Below the pieces are notes generated by a model. That model made no database searches. It was given only the letters and a program-made list of their open reading frames with translations, and was not told the origin of the DNA. Positions 1 to 13,600 of a stretch of 64,000 nt of DNA are shown here, in pieces. Location of the stretch: NCBI GenBank assembly GCA_964020155.1, contig OZ026562.1, forward strand, positions 1 through 64,000. Reading direction: 5' to 3'. Position numbers and translations under genes: made by a program. Origin of the DNA: Chondrilla cf. caribensis. Its lineage: Eukaryota; Porifera; Demospongiae; Chondrillida; Chondrillidae. Positions within the stretch are counted from its first letter, which is position 1, and each line of letters starts with the position of its first letter.

Positions 1-1039
1 CCCAACCCCAACCCTAACCCCAACCCAACCCAAACCACCCACCCTAACCCAACCCCTAACCCCCTTAACCCTAACCCTAACCCTAACCCTAACCAACCTA
101 ACCCTACCCTAACCCTAACCCTAACCCTAACCCTAACCCTAACCCTAACCCTAACCCTAACCCTAACCCTAACCCTAACCCTAACCCTAACCCTAACCCT
201 AACCCTAACCCTAACCCTAACCCTAACCCTAACCCTAACCCTAACCCTAACCCTAACCCTAACCCTAACCCTAACCCTAACCCTAACCCTAACCCTAACC
301 CTAACCCTAACCCTAACCCTAACCCTAACCCTAACCCTAACCCTAACCCTAACCCTAACCCTAACCCTAACCCTAACCCTAACCCTAACCCTAACCCTAA
401 CCCTAACCCTAACCCTAACCCTAACCCTAACCCTAACCCTAACCCTAACCCTAACCCTAACCCTAACCCTAACCCTAACCCTAACCCTAACCCTAACCCT
501 AACCCTAACCCTAACCCTAACCCTAACCCTAACCCTAACCCTAACCCTAACCCTAACCCTAACCCTAACCCTAACCCTAACCCTAACCCTAACCCTAACC
601 CTAACCCTAACCCTAACCCTAACCCTAACCCTAACCCTAACCCTAACCCTAACCCTAACCCTAACCCTAACCCTAACCCTAACCCTAACCCTAACCCTAA
701 CCCTAACCCTAACCCTAACCCTAACCCTAACCCTAACCCTAACCCTAACCCTAACCCTAACCCTAACCCTAACCCTAACCCTAACCCTAACCCTAACCCT
801 AACCCTAACCCTAACCCTAACCCTAACCCTAACCCTAACCCTAACCCTAACCCTAACCCTAACCCTAACCCTAACCCTAACCCTAACCCTAACCCTAACC
901 CTAACCCTAACCCTAACCCTAACCCTAACCCTAACCCTAACCCTAACCCTAACCCTAACCCTAACCCTAACCCTAACCCTAACCCTAACCCTAACCCTAA
1001 CCCTAACCCTAACCCTAACCCTAACCCTAACCCTAACCC
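1..1039. repeat. telomeric repeat array (CCCTAA)n
   Basis: About 1 kb of tandem CCCTAA, the C-rich strand of TTAGGG. This is the orientation expected for the left end of a chromosome. The outermost ~100 bases are irregular (CCCAACCC and CCCTAACCAACC variants) and from about 105 the array is perfect. The irregular tip may be true terminal variation or low read quality at the contig end. The inner edge passes directly into the 51-bp satellite, with the last CCCT sharing its final T with the first satellite unit. Confidence 0.98.
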
Positions 1040-3640
1040 TTTACCCTCTCATGCCGCTATGTCTAACCCTAGCAGCCCCGCCCACTAAACTTTACCCTCT
1101 CATGCCGCTATGTCTAACCCTAGCAGCCCCGCCCACTAAACTTTACCCTCTCATGCCGCTATGTCTAACCCTAGCAGCCCCGCCCACTAAACTTTACCCT
1201 CTCATGCCGCTATGTCTAACCCTAGCAGCCCCGCCCACTAAACTTTACCCTCTCATGCCGCTATGTCTAACCCTAGCAGCCCCGCCCACTAAACTTTACC
1301 CTCTCATGCCGCTATGTCTAACCCTAGCAGCCCCGCCCACTAAACTTTACCCTCTCATGCCGCTATGTCTAACCCTAGCAGCCCCGCCCACTAAACTTTA
1401 CCCTCTCATGCCGCTATGTCTAACCCTAGCAGCCCCGCCCACTAAACTTTACCCTCTCATGCCGCTATGTCTAACCCTAGCAGCCCCGCCCACTAAACTT
1501 TACCCTCTCATGCCGCTATGTCTAACCCTAGCAGCCCCGCCCACTAAACTTTACCCTCTCATGCCGCTATGTCTAACCCTAGCAGCCCCGCCCACTAAAC
1601 TTTACCCTCTCATGCCGCTATGTCTAACCCTAGCAGCCCCGCCCACTAAACTTTACCCTCTCATGCCGCTATGTCTAACCCTAGCAGCCCCGCCCACTAA
1701 ACTTTACCCTCTCATGCCGCTATGTCTAACCCTAGCAGCCCCGCCCACTAAACTTTACCCTCTCATGCCGCTATGTCTAACCCTAGCAGCCCCGCCCACT
1801 AAACTTTACCCTCTCATGCCGCTATGTCTAACCCTAGCAGCCCCGCCCACTAAACTTTACCCTCTCATGCCGCTATGTCTAACCCTAGCAGCCCCGCCCA
1901 CTAAACTTTACCCTCTCATGCCGCTATGTCTAACCCTAGCAGCCCCGCCCACTAAACTTTACCCTCTCATGCCGCTATGTCTAACCCTAGCAGCCCCGCC
2001 CACTAAACTTTACCCTCTCATGCCGCTATGTCTAACCCTAGCAGCCCCGCCCACTAAACTTTACCCTCTCATGCCGCTATGTCTAACCCTAGCAGCCCCG
2101 CCCACTAAACTTTACCCTCTCATGCCGCTATGTCTAACCCTAGCAGCCCCGCCCACTAAACTTTACCCTCTCATGCCGCTATGTCTAACCCTAGCAGCCC
2201 CGCCCACTAAACTTTACCCTCTCATGCCGCTATGTCTAACCCTAGCAGCCCCGCCCACTAAACTTTACCCTCTCATGCCGCTATGTCTAACCCTAGCAGC
2301 CCCGCCCACTAAACTTTACCCTCTCATGCCGCTATGTCTAACCCTAGCAGCCCCGCCCACTAAACTTTACCCTCTCATGCCGCTATGTCTAACCCTAGCA
2401 GCCCCGCCCACTAAACTTTACCCTCTCATGCCGCTATGTCTAACCCTAGCAGCCCCGCCCACTAAACTTTACCCTCTCATGCCGCTATGTCTAACCCTAG
2501 CAGCCCCGCCCACTAAACTTTACCCTCTCATGCCGCTATGTCTAACCCTAGCAGCCCCGCCCACTAAACTTTACCCTCTCATGCCGCTATGTCTAACCCT
2601 AGCAGCCCCGCCCACTAAACTTTACCCTCTCATGCCGCTATGTCTAACCCTAGCAGCCCCGCCCACTAAACTTTACCCTCTCATGCCGCTATGTCTAACC
2701 CTAGCAGCCCCGCCCACTAAACTTTACCCTCTCATGCCGCTATGTCTAACCCTAGCAGCCCCGCCCACTAAACTTTACCCTCTCATGCCGCTATGTCTAA
2801 CCCTAGCAGCCCCGCCCACTAAACTTTACCCTCTCATGCCGCTATGTCTAACCCTAGCAGCCCCGCCCACTAAACTTTACCCTCTCATGCCGCTATGTCT
2901 AACCCTAGCAGCCCCGCCCACTAAACTTTACCCTCTCATGCCGCTATGTCTAACCCTAGCAGCCCCGCCCACTAAACTTTACCCTCTCATGCCGCTATGT
3001 CTAACCCTAGCAGCCCCGCCCACTAAACTTTACCCTCTCATGCCGCTATGTCTAACCCTAGCAGCCCCGCCCACTAAACTTTACCCTCTCATGCCGCTAT
3101 GTCTAACCCTAGCAGCCCCGCCCACTAAACTTTACCCTCTCATGCCGCTATGTCTAACCCTAGCAGCCCCGCCCACTAAACTTTACCCTCTCATGCCGCT
3201 ATGTCTAACCCTAGCAGCCCCGCCCACTAAACTTTACCCTCTCATGCCGCTATGTCTAACCCTAGCAGCCCCGCCCACTAAACTTTACCCTCTCATGCCG
3301 CTATGTCTAACCCTAGCAGCCCCGCCCACTAAACTTTACCCTCTCATGCCGCTATGTCTAACCCTAGCAGCCCCGCCCACTAAACTTTACCCTCTCATGC
3401 CGCTATGTCTAACCCTAGCAGCCCCGCCCACTAAACTTTACCCTCTCATGCCGCTATGTCTAACCCTAGCAGCCCCGCCCACTAAACTTTACCCTCTCAT
3501 GCCGCTATGTCTAACCCTAGCAGCCCCGCCCACTAAACTTTACCCTCTCATGCCGCTATGTCTAACCCTAGCAGCCCCGCCCACTAAACTTTACCCTCTC
3601 ATGCCGCTATGTCTAACCCTAGCAGCCCCGCCCACTAAAC
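1040..3640. repeat. 51-bp subtelomeric satellite, 51 copies
   Basis: Perfect tandem array with a 51-bp period. 2601 bp divided by 51 gives exactly 51 units. Each unit carries TTTACCCTCTC, then CTAACCCTAGC (telomere-like), then GCCCCGCCCACTAAAC. Units look identical wherever I compared them 20 units apart, so the array is young or strongly homogenised. Because 51 is divisible by 3, an 893-codon open frame runs through it (17-residue repeat MPLCLTLAAPPTKLYPL). I see no sign that it is a gene. It lies directly against the telomere. Confidence 0.95.
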
Positions 3641-4092
3641 TTAACACTATAATGCTGATAAGGCTAGCCGCTGTCGATTTTCAATTCACAATACCCCTTG
3701 CAGGAATTCCAGCAGTTGAACATCTAAAATAATCATTTTGATTTCACTTGTGGTTTCTAAAATAAGGAAAAACTGATAAGCATTTTTTGGCTCCAACACT
3801 GATCCAATCTTTCCAAAACTTTTAGCACTCATAATTTACCTAGAACTGCAGGTTATGGACTGGTTACAAATATCTTGATGCATTTTATGTGGGTGTTATG
3901 AAAAAGGGTTTGAGTTAAGGGTCAATTTCAATCCTTCAAACCAACCCTTCAAACCAACCCTTCAGACCAACCCCCATGTGCGGAGGATGTAAGGATCAAG
4001 CATCTAAGCCAAAGTACAGATTCCTTCCAATGCATTTAAATCTACCTTGTAGGAAATCTTCAAATTTGCACCTAACTACACATATAGATAAA
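3641..4092. other. short single-copy spacer between the 51-bp satellite and the MITE
   Basis: About 450 bp without a recognisable gene. The only internal structure is a short tandem CCTTCAAACCAA at 3936-3972. It separates the telomere-proximal satellite from the MITE-like element. Confidence 0.5.
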
Positions 4093-4633
4093 TATATATA
4101 TGTGACGTGCGCAGCGAAAATGTGTCCTAATCGATTTTTTCGAAAATCGCCAGTTTGTTTCTATATTGAGATACGGGCATATTAGAGTCATTTTAGACTG
4201 TTTCCGCTTCTGTTTCTTTGATAGGCGCTGTGCCAGGAGCTTTTTTGTATCACAGATCGGAATTAGCCATTTTGTGAGAGTATTCTCACGTATTTTCCGT
4301 ATATTATTCCGGTTACGCAATATTACCAGTTTCAACTGGTTACCGAACAGCTGTTCCGAACATGAACATAGCCGATAGTCGATGACGTCAACTCCGTATC
4401 CGAGAAATAAAAATGGCGGCTTAACGCGTCCAAACTTTTAAGTGGGTATATCTAACTAACCGAATTGAATTTAACATTCATATTCGCAGAGGATGTTCAT
4501 CGAACGATACTTAATTGAGTTGCCTAATAAAAAATATAGCGTCAAAATTTTCACAAATTGTTTATTCTGCATTTCCCACAAAGTTGACACGGACCGTTGG
4601 GACACATTTTCGCTGCGCATGTCACATATATAT
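4093..4633. mobile_element. MITE-like element with ~34-bp terminal inverted repeats
   Basis: Bases 4093-4127 (TATATATGTGACGTGCGCAG followed by CGAAAATGTGTCC) recur as a near-perfect reverse complement at 4600-4633 (GGACACATTTTCGCTGCGCA followed by TGTCACATATATAT). The ~470-bp interior has only short open frames and no transposase. The right flank (4634-4682) resembles a degenerate part of the 347-bp satellite (tatatgaata, then agtatacac). That fits insertion into or next to an old satellite monomer at an AT-rich TATA-like target. The exact ends and target duplication are uncertain because the flanks are TA-rich. Confidence 0.6.
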
Positions 4634-4682
4634 GAATACAAAAGTATACACATTTTTAAATGTGGCACAAGGTCACTGAAGA

Positions 4683-7600
4683 GAATTTTTGGTCGACATC
4701 AAAATGCATATTTTTTGCTCAGAAGGACCGTACTAGGTCCCGGAGTGATACTATGCATTTGGATTAGAACTATAATGCATCACGTGCACACAGGAGAGGC
4801 CGTGGTGACAACTTAAACAATTGACATCTATTGGCTTGTCACCACGAGGATTATAGCGCACTCAGGACAATCAGAATGCTTACGAAATTGTGTTGGTGAG
4901 TTAGGCATGGACACTAGGTAGCCCTTGGTGACCAGCAAAGAAATCTCAAATTGCTTAGGTGATCACCACAAGGTGTATTACACGCATATATGAATGTACA
5001 TACAAAGTATATACATTGGCAATAGGGGGGAAATTTTGGTCAACATCAAAATGCATCCTTTTGCTATCAGAAGGTAGCTACCAGGTCCAGGAGTGTGTCT
5101 GTGCATTTGGATTTGAGCTATGATGCATCACGGGAACACAGGAGAGGCCGTGGTGACAAGACCAAAAATTGACATTTTTTGGGCTTGTCACCACGAGCCT
5201 TATAGCGCACTCAGGACAATCAGAATGCTTGCGAAATTGTGTTGGTGAGTTAGGCATGGACACTAGGTAGCCCTTGGTGACCAGAAAAGAAATCTCAAAT
5301 TGCTTAGGTGATCACCACAAGGCGTATTACACGCATATATGAATCTACATACAAAGTATATACATTCTATTATATGTGGCACTGGGGGGAAATTTTGGTC
5401 GACATCAAAATGCATCCTTTTTGCTATCAGAAGGTAGCTACCAGGTCCAGGAGTGTGTCTGTGCATTTGGATTTCAGCTATGATGCATCACGTGCACACA
5501 GGAGAGGCCGTGGTGACAAGACCAAAAATTGACATTTTTTGGGCTTGTCACCACGAGCCTTATAGCGCAATCAGGACAATCAGAATGCTTGCGAAATTGT
5601 GTTGGTGAGTTAGGCATGGACACTAGGTAGCCCTTGGTGACCAGAAAAGAAATCTCAAATTGCTTAGGTGATCACCACAAGGCGTATTACACGCATATAT
5701 GAATGTACATACAAAGTATATACATTCTATTATATGTGGCACTGGGGGGAAATTTTGGTCGACATCAAAATGCATCCTTTTTGCTATCAGAAGGTAGCTA
5801 CCAGGTCCAGGAGTGTGTCTGTGCATTTGGATTTCAGCTATGATGCATCACGTGCACACAGGAGAGGCCGTGGTGACAAGACCAAAAATTGACATTTTTT
5901 GGGCTTGTCACCACGAGGCTTATAGCGCACTCAGGACAATCAGAATGCTTGCGAAATTGTGTTGGTGAGTTAGGCATGGACACTAGGTAGCCCTTGGTGA
6001 CCAGAAAAGAAATCTCAAATTGCTTAGATGATCACCCAAGGCGTAATACACATATATATGAATCTACATACAAAGTATATACATTGGCAATAGGGGGAAA
6101 TTTTGGTCGACATCAAAATGCATCCTTTTTGCTATCAGAAGGTAGCTACCAGGTCCAGGAGTGTGTCTGTGCATTTGGATTTCAGCTATGATACATCACG
6201 TGCACACAGGAGAGGCCGTGGTGACAAGACCAAATATTGACATTTTTTGGGCTTGTCACCACGAGGCTTATAGCGCACTCAGGACAATCAGAATGCTTGC
6301 GAAATTGTGTTGGTGAGTTAGGCATGGACACTAGGTAGCCCTTGGTGACCAGCAAAGAAATCTCAAATTGCTTAGGTGATCACCAAAGGCGTAATACACT
6401 TATATATGAATCTACATACAAAGTATATACATTGGCAATAGGGGGAAATTTTGGTCGACATCAAAATGCAACTGTTTGCTATCAGAAGGTAGCTACCAGG
6501 TCCAGGAGTGTGTCTGTGCATTTGGATTTGAGCTATGATGCATCACGTGCACACAGGAGAGGCCGTGGTGACAAGACCAAAAATTGACATTTTTTGGGCT
6601 TGTCACCACGAGGCTTATAGCGCACTCAGGACAATCAGAATGCTTGCGAAATTGTGTTGGTGAGTTAGGCATGGACACTAGGTAGCCCTTGGTGACCAGA
6701 AAAGAAATCTCAAATTGCTTAGGTGATCACCATAAGGCGTATTACACGCATATATGAATGTACATACAAAGTATATACATTCTATTATATGTGGCACTGG
6801 GGGGAAATTTTGGTCGACATCAAAATGCATCTTTTTTGCTATCAGAAGGTAGCTACCAGGTCCAGGAGTGTGTCTGTGCATTTGGATTTCAGCTATGATG
6901 CATCACGTGCACACAGGAGAGGCCGTGGTGACAAGACTAAAAATTGACATTTTTTGGGCTTGTCACCACGAGGCTTATAGCGCACTCAGGACAATCAGAA
7001 TGCTTGCGAAATTGTGTTGGTGAGTTAGGCATGGACACTAGGTAGCCCTTGGTGACCAGAAAAGAAATCTCAAATTGCTTAGGTGATCACCCAAGGCGTA
7101 ATACACATATATATGAATCTACATACAAAGTATATACATTGGCAAGGGGGGGAAATTTTGGTCGACATCAAAATGCATCCTTTTTGCTATCAGAAGGTAG
7201 CTACCAGGTCCAGGAGTGTGTCTGTGCATTTGGATTTCAGCTATGATGCATCACGTGCACACAGGAGAGGCCGTGGTGACAAGACAAAAAATTGACATTT
7301 TTTGGGCTTGTCACCACGTGGCTTATAGCGCAATCAGGACAATCAGAATGCTTGCGAAATTGTGTTGGTGAGTTAGGCATGGACACTAGGTAGCCCTTGG
7401 TGACCAGAAAAGAAATCTCAAATTGCTTAGGTGATCACCCAAGGCGTAATACACTTATATATGAATCTACATACAAAGTATATACATTGGCAATAGGGGG
7501 AAATTTTGGTCGACATCAAAATGCAACTGTTTGCTATCAGAAGGTAGCTACCAGGTCCAGGAGTGTGTCTGTGCATTTGGATTTCAGCTATGATACATCA

Positions 7601-10600
7601 CGTGCACACAGGAGAGGCCGTGGTGACAAGACTAAAAATTGACATTTTTTGGGCTTGTCACCACGAGGCTTATAGTGCACTCAGGACAATCAGAATGCTT
7701 GCGAAATTGTGTTGGTGAGTTAGGCATGGACACTAGGTAGCCCTTGGTGACCAGCAAAGAAATCTCAAATTGCTTAGATGATCACCCAAGGCGTAATACA
7801 CATATATATGAATCTACATACAAAGTATATACATTGGCAATAGGGGGAAATTTTGGTCGACATCAAAATGCATCCTTTTTGCTATCAGAAGGTAGCTACC
7901 AGGTCCAGGAGTGTGTCTGTGCATTTGGATTTGAGCTATGATACATCACGTGCACACAGGAGAGGCCGTGGTGACAAGACTAAAAATTGACATTTTTTGG
8001 GCTTGTCACCACGAGGCTTATAGTGCACTCAGGACAATCAGAATGCTTGCGAAATTGTGTTGGTGAGTTAGGCATGCACACTAGGTAGCCCTTGGTGACC
8101 AGAAAAGAAATCTCAAATTGCTTAGGTGATCACCCAAGGCGTAATACACTTATATATGAATCTACATACAAAGTATATACATTGGCAATAGGGGGAAATT
8201 TTGGTCGACATCAAAATGCAACTGTTTGCTATCAGAAGGTAGGTACTAGGTCCAGGAGTGTGTCTGTGCATTTGGATTTCAGCTATGATGCATCACGTGC
8301 ACACAGGAGAGGCCGTGGTGACAAGACTAAAAATTGACATTTTTTGGGCTTGTCACCACGAGGCTTATAGCGCAATCAGGACAATCAGAATGCTTGCGAA
8401 ATTGTGTTGGTGAGTTAGGCATGCACACTAGGTAGCCCTTGGTGACCAGAAAAGAAATCTCAAATTGCTTAGGTGATCACCCAAGGCGTAATACACTTAT
8501 ATATGAATCTACATACAAAGTATATACATTGGCAATAGGGGGAAATTTTGGTCGACATCAAAATGCAACTGTTTGCTATCAGAAGGTAGGTACTAGGTCT
8601 AGGAGTGTGTCTGTGCATTTGGATTTCAGCTATGATGCATCACGTGCACACAGGAGAGGCCGTGGTGACAAGACTAAAAATTGACATTTTTTGGGCTTGT
8701 CACCACGAGGCTTATAGCGCACTCAGGACAATCAGAATGCTTGCGAAATTGTGTTGGTGAGTTAGGCATGGACACTAGGTAGCCCTTGGTGACCAGAAAA
8801 GAAATCTCAAATTGCTTAGGTGATCACCACAAGGCCTAATACACTTATATATGAATCTACATACAAGGTATATACATTGGCAATAGGGGGAAATTTTGGT
8901 CAACATCAAAATGCAACTGTTTGCTATCAGAAGGTAGCTACTAGGTCCAGGAGTGTGTCTGTGCATTTGGATTTGAGCTATGATGTATCACGTGCACACA
9001 GGAGAGGCCGTGGTGACAAGACCAAAAATTGACATTTTTTGGGCTTGTCACCACGAGGCTTATAGCGCACTCAGGACAATCAGAATGCTTGTGAAATTGT
9101 GTTGGTGAGTTAGGCATGGACACTAGGTAGCCCTTGGTGACCAGCAAAGAAATCTCAAATTGCTTAGGTGATCACCACAAGGCGTATTACACGCATATAT
9201 GAATGTACATACAAAGTATATACATTGTATTATATGTGGCACTGGGGGGGAAATTTTGGTCGACATCAAAATGCATCCTTTTTGCTATCAGGAGGTAGCT
9301 ACCAGGTCCAGGAGTGTGTCTGTGCATTTGGATTTCAGCTATGATGCATCACGTGCACACAGGAGAGGCCGTGGTGACAAGACCAAAAATTGACATTTTT
9401 TGGGCTTGTCACTACGAGGCTTATAGCACACTCAGGACAATCAGAATGCTTGCGAAATTGTGTTGGTGAGTTAGGCATGGACACTAGGTAGCCCTTGGTG
9501 ACCAGAAAAGAAATCTCAAATTGCTTAGGTGATCACCACAAGGCGTATTACACGCATATATGAATGTACATACAAAGTATATACATTCTATTATATGTGG
9601 CACTGGGGGGAAATTTTGGTCAACATCAAAATGCATCCTTTTTGCTATCAGAAGGTAGCTACCAGGTCCAGGAGTGTGTCTGTGCATTTGGATTTCAGCT
9701 ATGATGCATCACGTACACACAGGAGAGGCCGTGGTGACAAGACCAAAAATTGACATTTTTTGGGCTTGTCACCACGTGGCTTATAGCGCACTCAGGACAA
9801 TCAGAATGCTTACCAAATTGTGTTGGTGAGTTAGGCATGGACACTAGGTAGCCCTTGGTGACCAGAAAAGAAATCTCAAATTGCTTAGGTGATCACCACA
9901 AGGCGTAATACACTTATATATGAATCTACATACAAAGTATATACATTGGCAATAGGGGGAAATTTTGGTCGACATCAAAATGCAACTGTTTGCTATCAGA
10001 AGGTAGGTACTAGGTCTAGGAGTGTGTCTGTGCATTTGGATTTCAGCTATGATGCATCACGTACACACAGGAGAGGCCGTGGTGACAACTCAAAAAATTG
10101 ACATTTTTTGGGCTTGCCATCATGAGGCTTATAGCGCACTCAGGACAATCAGAATGCTTGCGAAATTGTGTTGGTGAGTTAGGCATGGACACTAGGTAGC
10201 CCTTGGTGACCAGAAAAGAAATCTCAAATTGCTTAGGTGATCACCCAAGGCGTAATACACTTATATATGAATCTACATACAAGGTATATACATTGGCAAT
10301 AGGGGGAAATTTTGGTCAACATCAAAATGCAACTGTTTGCTATCAGAAGGTAGCTACCAGGTCCAGGAGTGTGTCTGTGCATTTGGATTTCAGCTATGAT
10401 GCATCATGTGCACACAGGAGAGGCCGTGGTGACAAGACCACAAATTGACATTTTTTGGGCTTGTCACCACGAGGCTTATAGCGCAATCAGGACAATCAGA
10501 ATGCTTGCGAAATTGTGTTGGTGAGTTAGGCATGGACACTAGGTAGCCCTTGGTGACCAGAAAAGAAATCTCAAATTGCTTAGGTGATCACCCAAGGCGT

Positions 10601-13600
10601 AATACACTTATATATGAATCTACATACAAAGTATATACATTGGCAATAGGGGGAAATTTTGGTCGACATCAAAATGCAACTGTTTGCTATCAGAAGGTAG
10701 CTACCAGGTCCAGAAGTGTGTCTGTGCATTTGGATTTCAGCCATGATACATCACGTGCACACAGGAGAGGCCGTGGTGACAAGACTAAAAATTGACATTT
10801 TTTGGGCTTGTCACCACGAGGCTTATAGTGCACTCAGGACAATCAGAATGCTTGCGAAATTGTGTTGGTGAGTTAGGCATGGACACTAGGTAGCCCTTGG
10901 TGACCAGAAAAGAAATCTCAAATTGCTTAGGTGATCACCACAAGGCGTATTACACGCATATATGAATCTACATACAAAGTATATACATTCTATTATATGT
11001 GGCACTGGGGGGAAATTTTGGTCAACATCAAAATGCATCCTTTTTGCTATCAGAAGGTAGGTACTAGGTCTAGGAGTGTGTCTGTGCATTTGGATTTCAG
11101 CTATGATGCATCACGTGCACACAGGAGAGGCCGTGGTGACAAGACCAAAAATTGACATTTTTTGGGCTTGTCACCACGAGGCTTATAGCGCAATCAGGAC
11201 AATCAGAATGCTTGCGAAATTGTGTTGGTGAGTTAGGCGTGGACACTAGGTAGCCCTTGGTGACCAGAAAAGAAATCTCAAATTGCTTAGGTGATCACCC
11301 AAGGCGTAATACACTTATATATGAATCTACATACAAGGTATATACATTGGCAATAGGGGGAAATTTTGGTCGACATCAAAATGCAACTGTTTGCTATCAG
11401 AAGGTAGCTACCAGGTCCAGAAGTGTGTCTGTGCATTTGGATTTGAGCTATGATACATCACGTGCACACAGGAGAGGCCGTGGTGACAAGACCAAAAATT
11501 GACATTTTTTGGGCTTGTCACCACGAGGCTTATAGCGCACTCAGGACAATCAGAATGCTTGCGAAATTGTGTTGGTGAGTTAGGCATGGACACTAGGTAG
11601 CCCTTGGTGACCAGAAAAGAAATCTCAAATTGCTTAGGTGATCACCCAAGGCGTAATACACTTATATATGAATCTACATACAAAGTATATACATTGGCAA
11701 TAGGGGGAAATTTTGGTCGACATCAAAATGCAACTGTTTGCTATCAGAAGGTAGCTACCAGGTCCAGAAGTGTGTCTGTGCATTTGGATTTGAGCTATGA
11801 TGCATCACGTGCACACAGGAGAGGCCGTGGTGACAAGACCAAAAATTGACATTTTTTGGGCTTGTCACCACGAGGCTTATAGCGCACTCAGGACAATCAG
11901 AATGCTTACCAAATTGTGTTGGTGAGTTAGGCATGGACACTAGGTAGCCCTTGGTGACCAGAAAAGAAATCTCAAATTGCTTAGGTGATCACCACAAGGC
12001 GTAATACACTTATATATAAATCTACATACAAAGTATATACATTGGCAATAGGGGGAAATTTTGGTCGACATCAAAATGCAACTGTTTGCTATCAGAAGGT
12101 AGGTACTAGGTCTAGGAGTGCGTCTGTGCATTTGGATTTGAGCTATGATGCATCACGTGCACACAGGAGAGGCCGTGGTGACAAGACTAAAAATTGACAT
12201 TTTTTGGGCTTGTCACCATGAGGCTTATAGCGCACTCAGGACAATCAGAATGCTTACCAAATTGTGTTGGTGAGTTAGGCATGGACACTAGGTAGCCCTT
12301 GGTGACCAGAAAAGAAATCTCAAATTGCTTAGGTGATCACCACAAGGCGTAATACACTTATATATGAATCTACATACAAAGTATATACATTGGCAATAGG
12401 GGGAAATTTTGGTCGACATCAAAATGCAACTGTTTGCTATCAGAAGGTAGGTACTAGGTCTAGGAGTGTGTCTGTGCATTTGGATTTCAGCTATGATGCA
12501 TCACGTGCACACAGGAGAGGCCGTGGTGACAAGACAAAAAATTGACATTTTTTGGGCTTGCCATCATGAGGCTTATAGCGCACTCAGGACAATCAGAATG
12601 CTTGCGAAATTGTGTTGGTGAGTTAGGCATGGACACTAGGCAGCCCTTGGTGACCAGAAAAGAAATCTCAAATTGCTTAGGTGATCACCCAAGGCGTAAT
12701 ACACTTATATATGAATCTACATACAAGGTATATACATTGGCAATAGGGGGAAATTTTGGTCAACATCAAAATGCAACTGTTTGCTATCAGAAGGTAGCTA
12801 CCAGGTCCAGGAGTGTGTCTGTGCATTTGGATTTGAGCTATGATGCATCATGTGCACACAGGAGAGGCCGTGGTGACAAGACCAAAAATTGACATTTTTT
12901 GGGCTTGTCACCACGAGGCTTATAGCGCACTCAGGACAATCAGAATGCTTACGAAATTGTGTTGGTGAGTTAGGCATGGACACTAGGTAGCCCTTGGTGA
13001 CCAGAAAAGAAATCTCAAATTGCTTAGGTGATCACCCAAGGCGTAATACACTTATATATGAATCTACATACAAAGTATATACATTGGCAATAGGGGGAAA
13101 TTTTGGTCGACATCAAAATGCAACTGTTTGCTATCAGAAGGTAGCTACCAGGTCCAGAAGTGTGTCTGTGCATTTGGATTTCAGCTATGATACATCACGT
13201 GCACACAGGAGAGGCCGTGGTGACAAGACCAAAAATTGACATTTTTTGGGCTTGTCACCACGAGGCTTATAGTGCACTCAGGACAATCAGAATGCTTGCG
13301 AAATTGTGTTGGTGAGTTAGGCATGGACACTAGGTAGCCCTTGGTGACCAGAAAAGAAATCTCAAATTGCTTAGGTGATCACCACAAGGCGTATTACACG
13401 CATATATGAATCTACATACAAAGTATATACATTCTATTATATGTGGCACTGGGGGGAAATTTTGGTCAAAATCAAAATGCATCCTTTTTGCTATCAGGAG
13501 GTAGCTACCAGGTCCAGGAGTGTGTCTGTGCATTTGGATTTCAGCTATGATGCATCACGTGCACACAGGAGAGGCCGTGGTGACAAGACTAAAAATTGAC

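Noticed and set aside
1051..3732. 893-codon open reading frame through the 51-bp satellite
   Set aside because: It exists only because the unit length is divisible by three and the unit lacks a stop in this frame. No coding features other than repetition.
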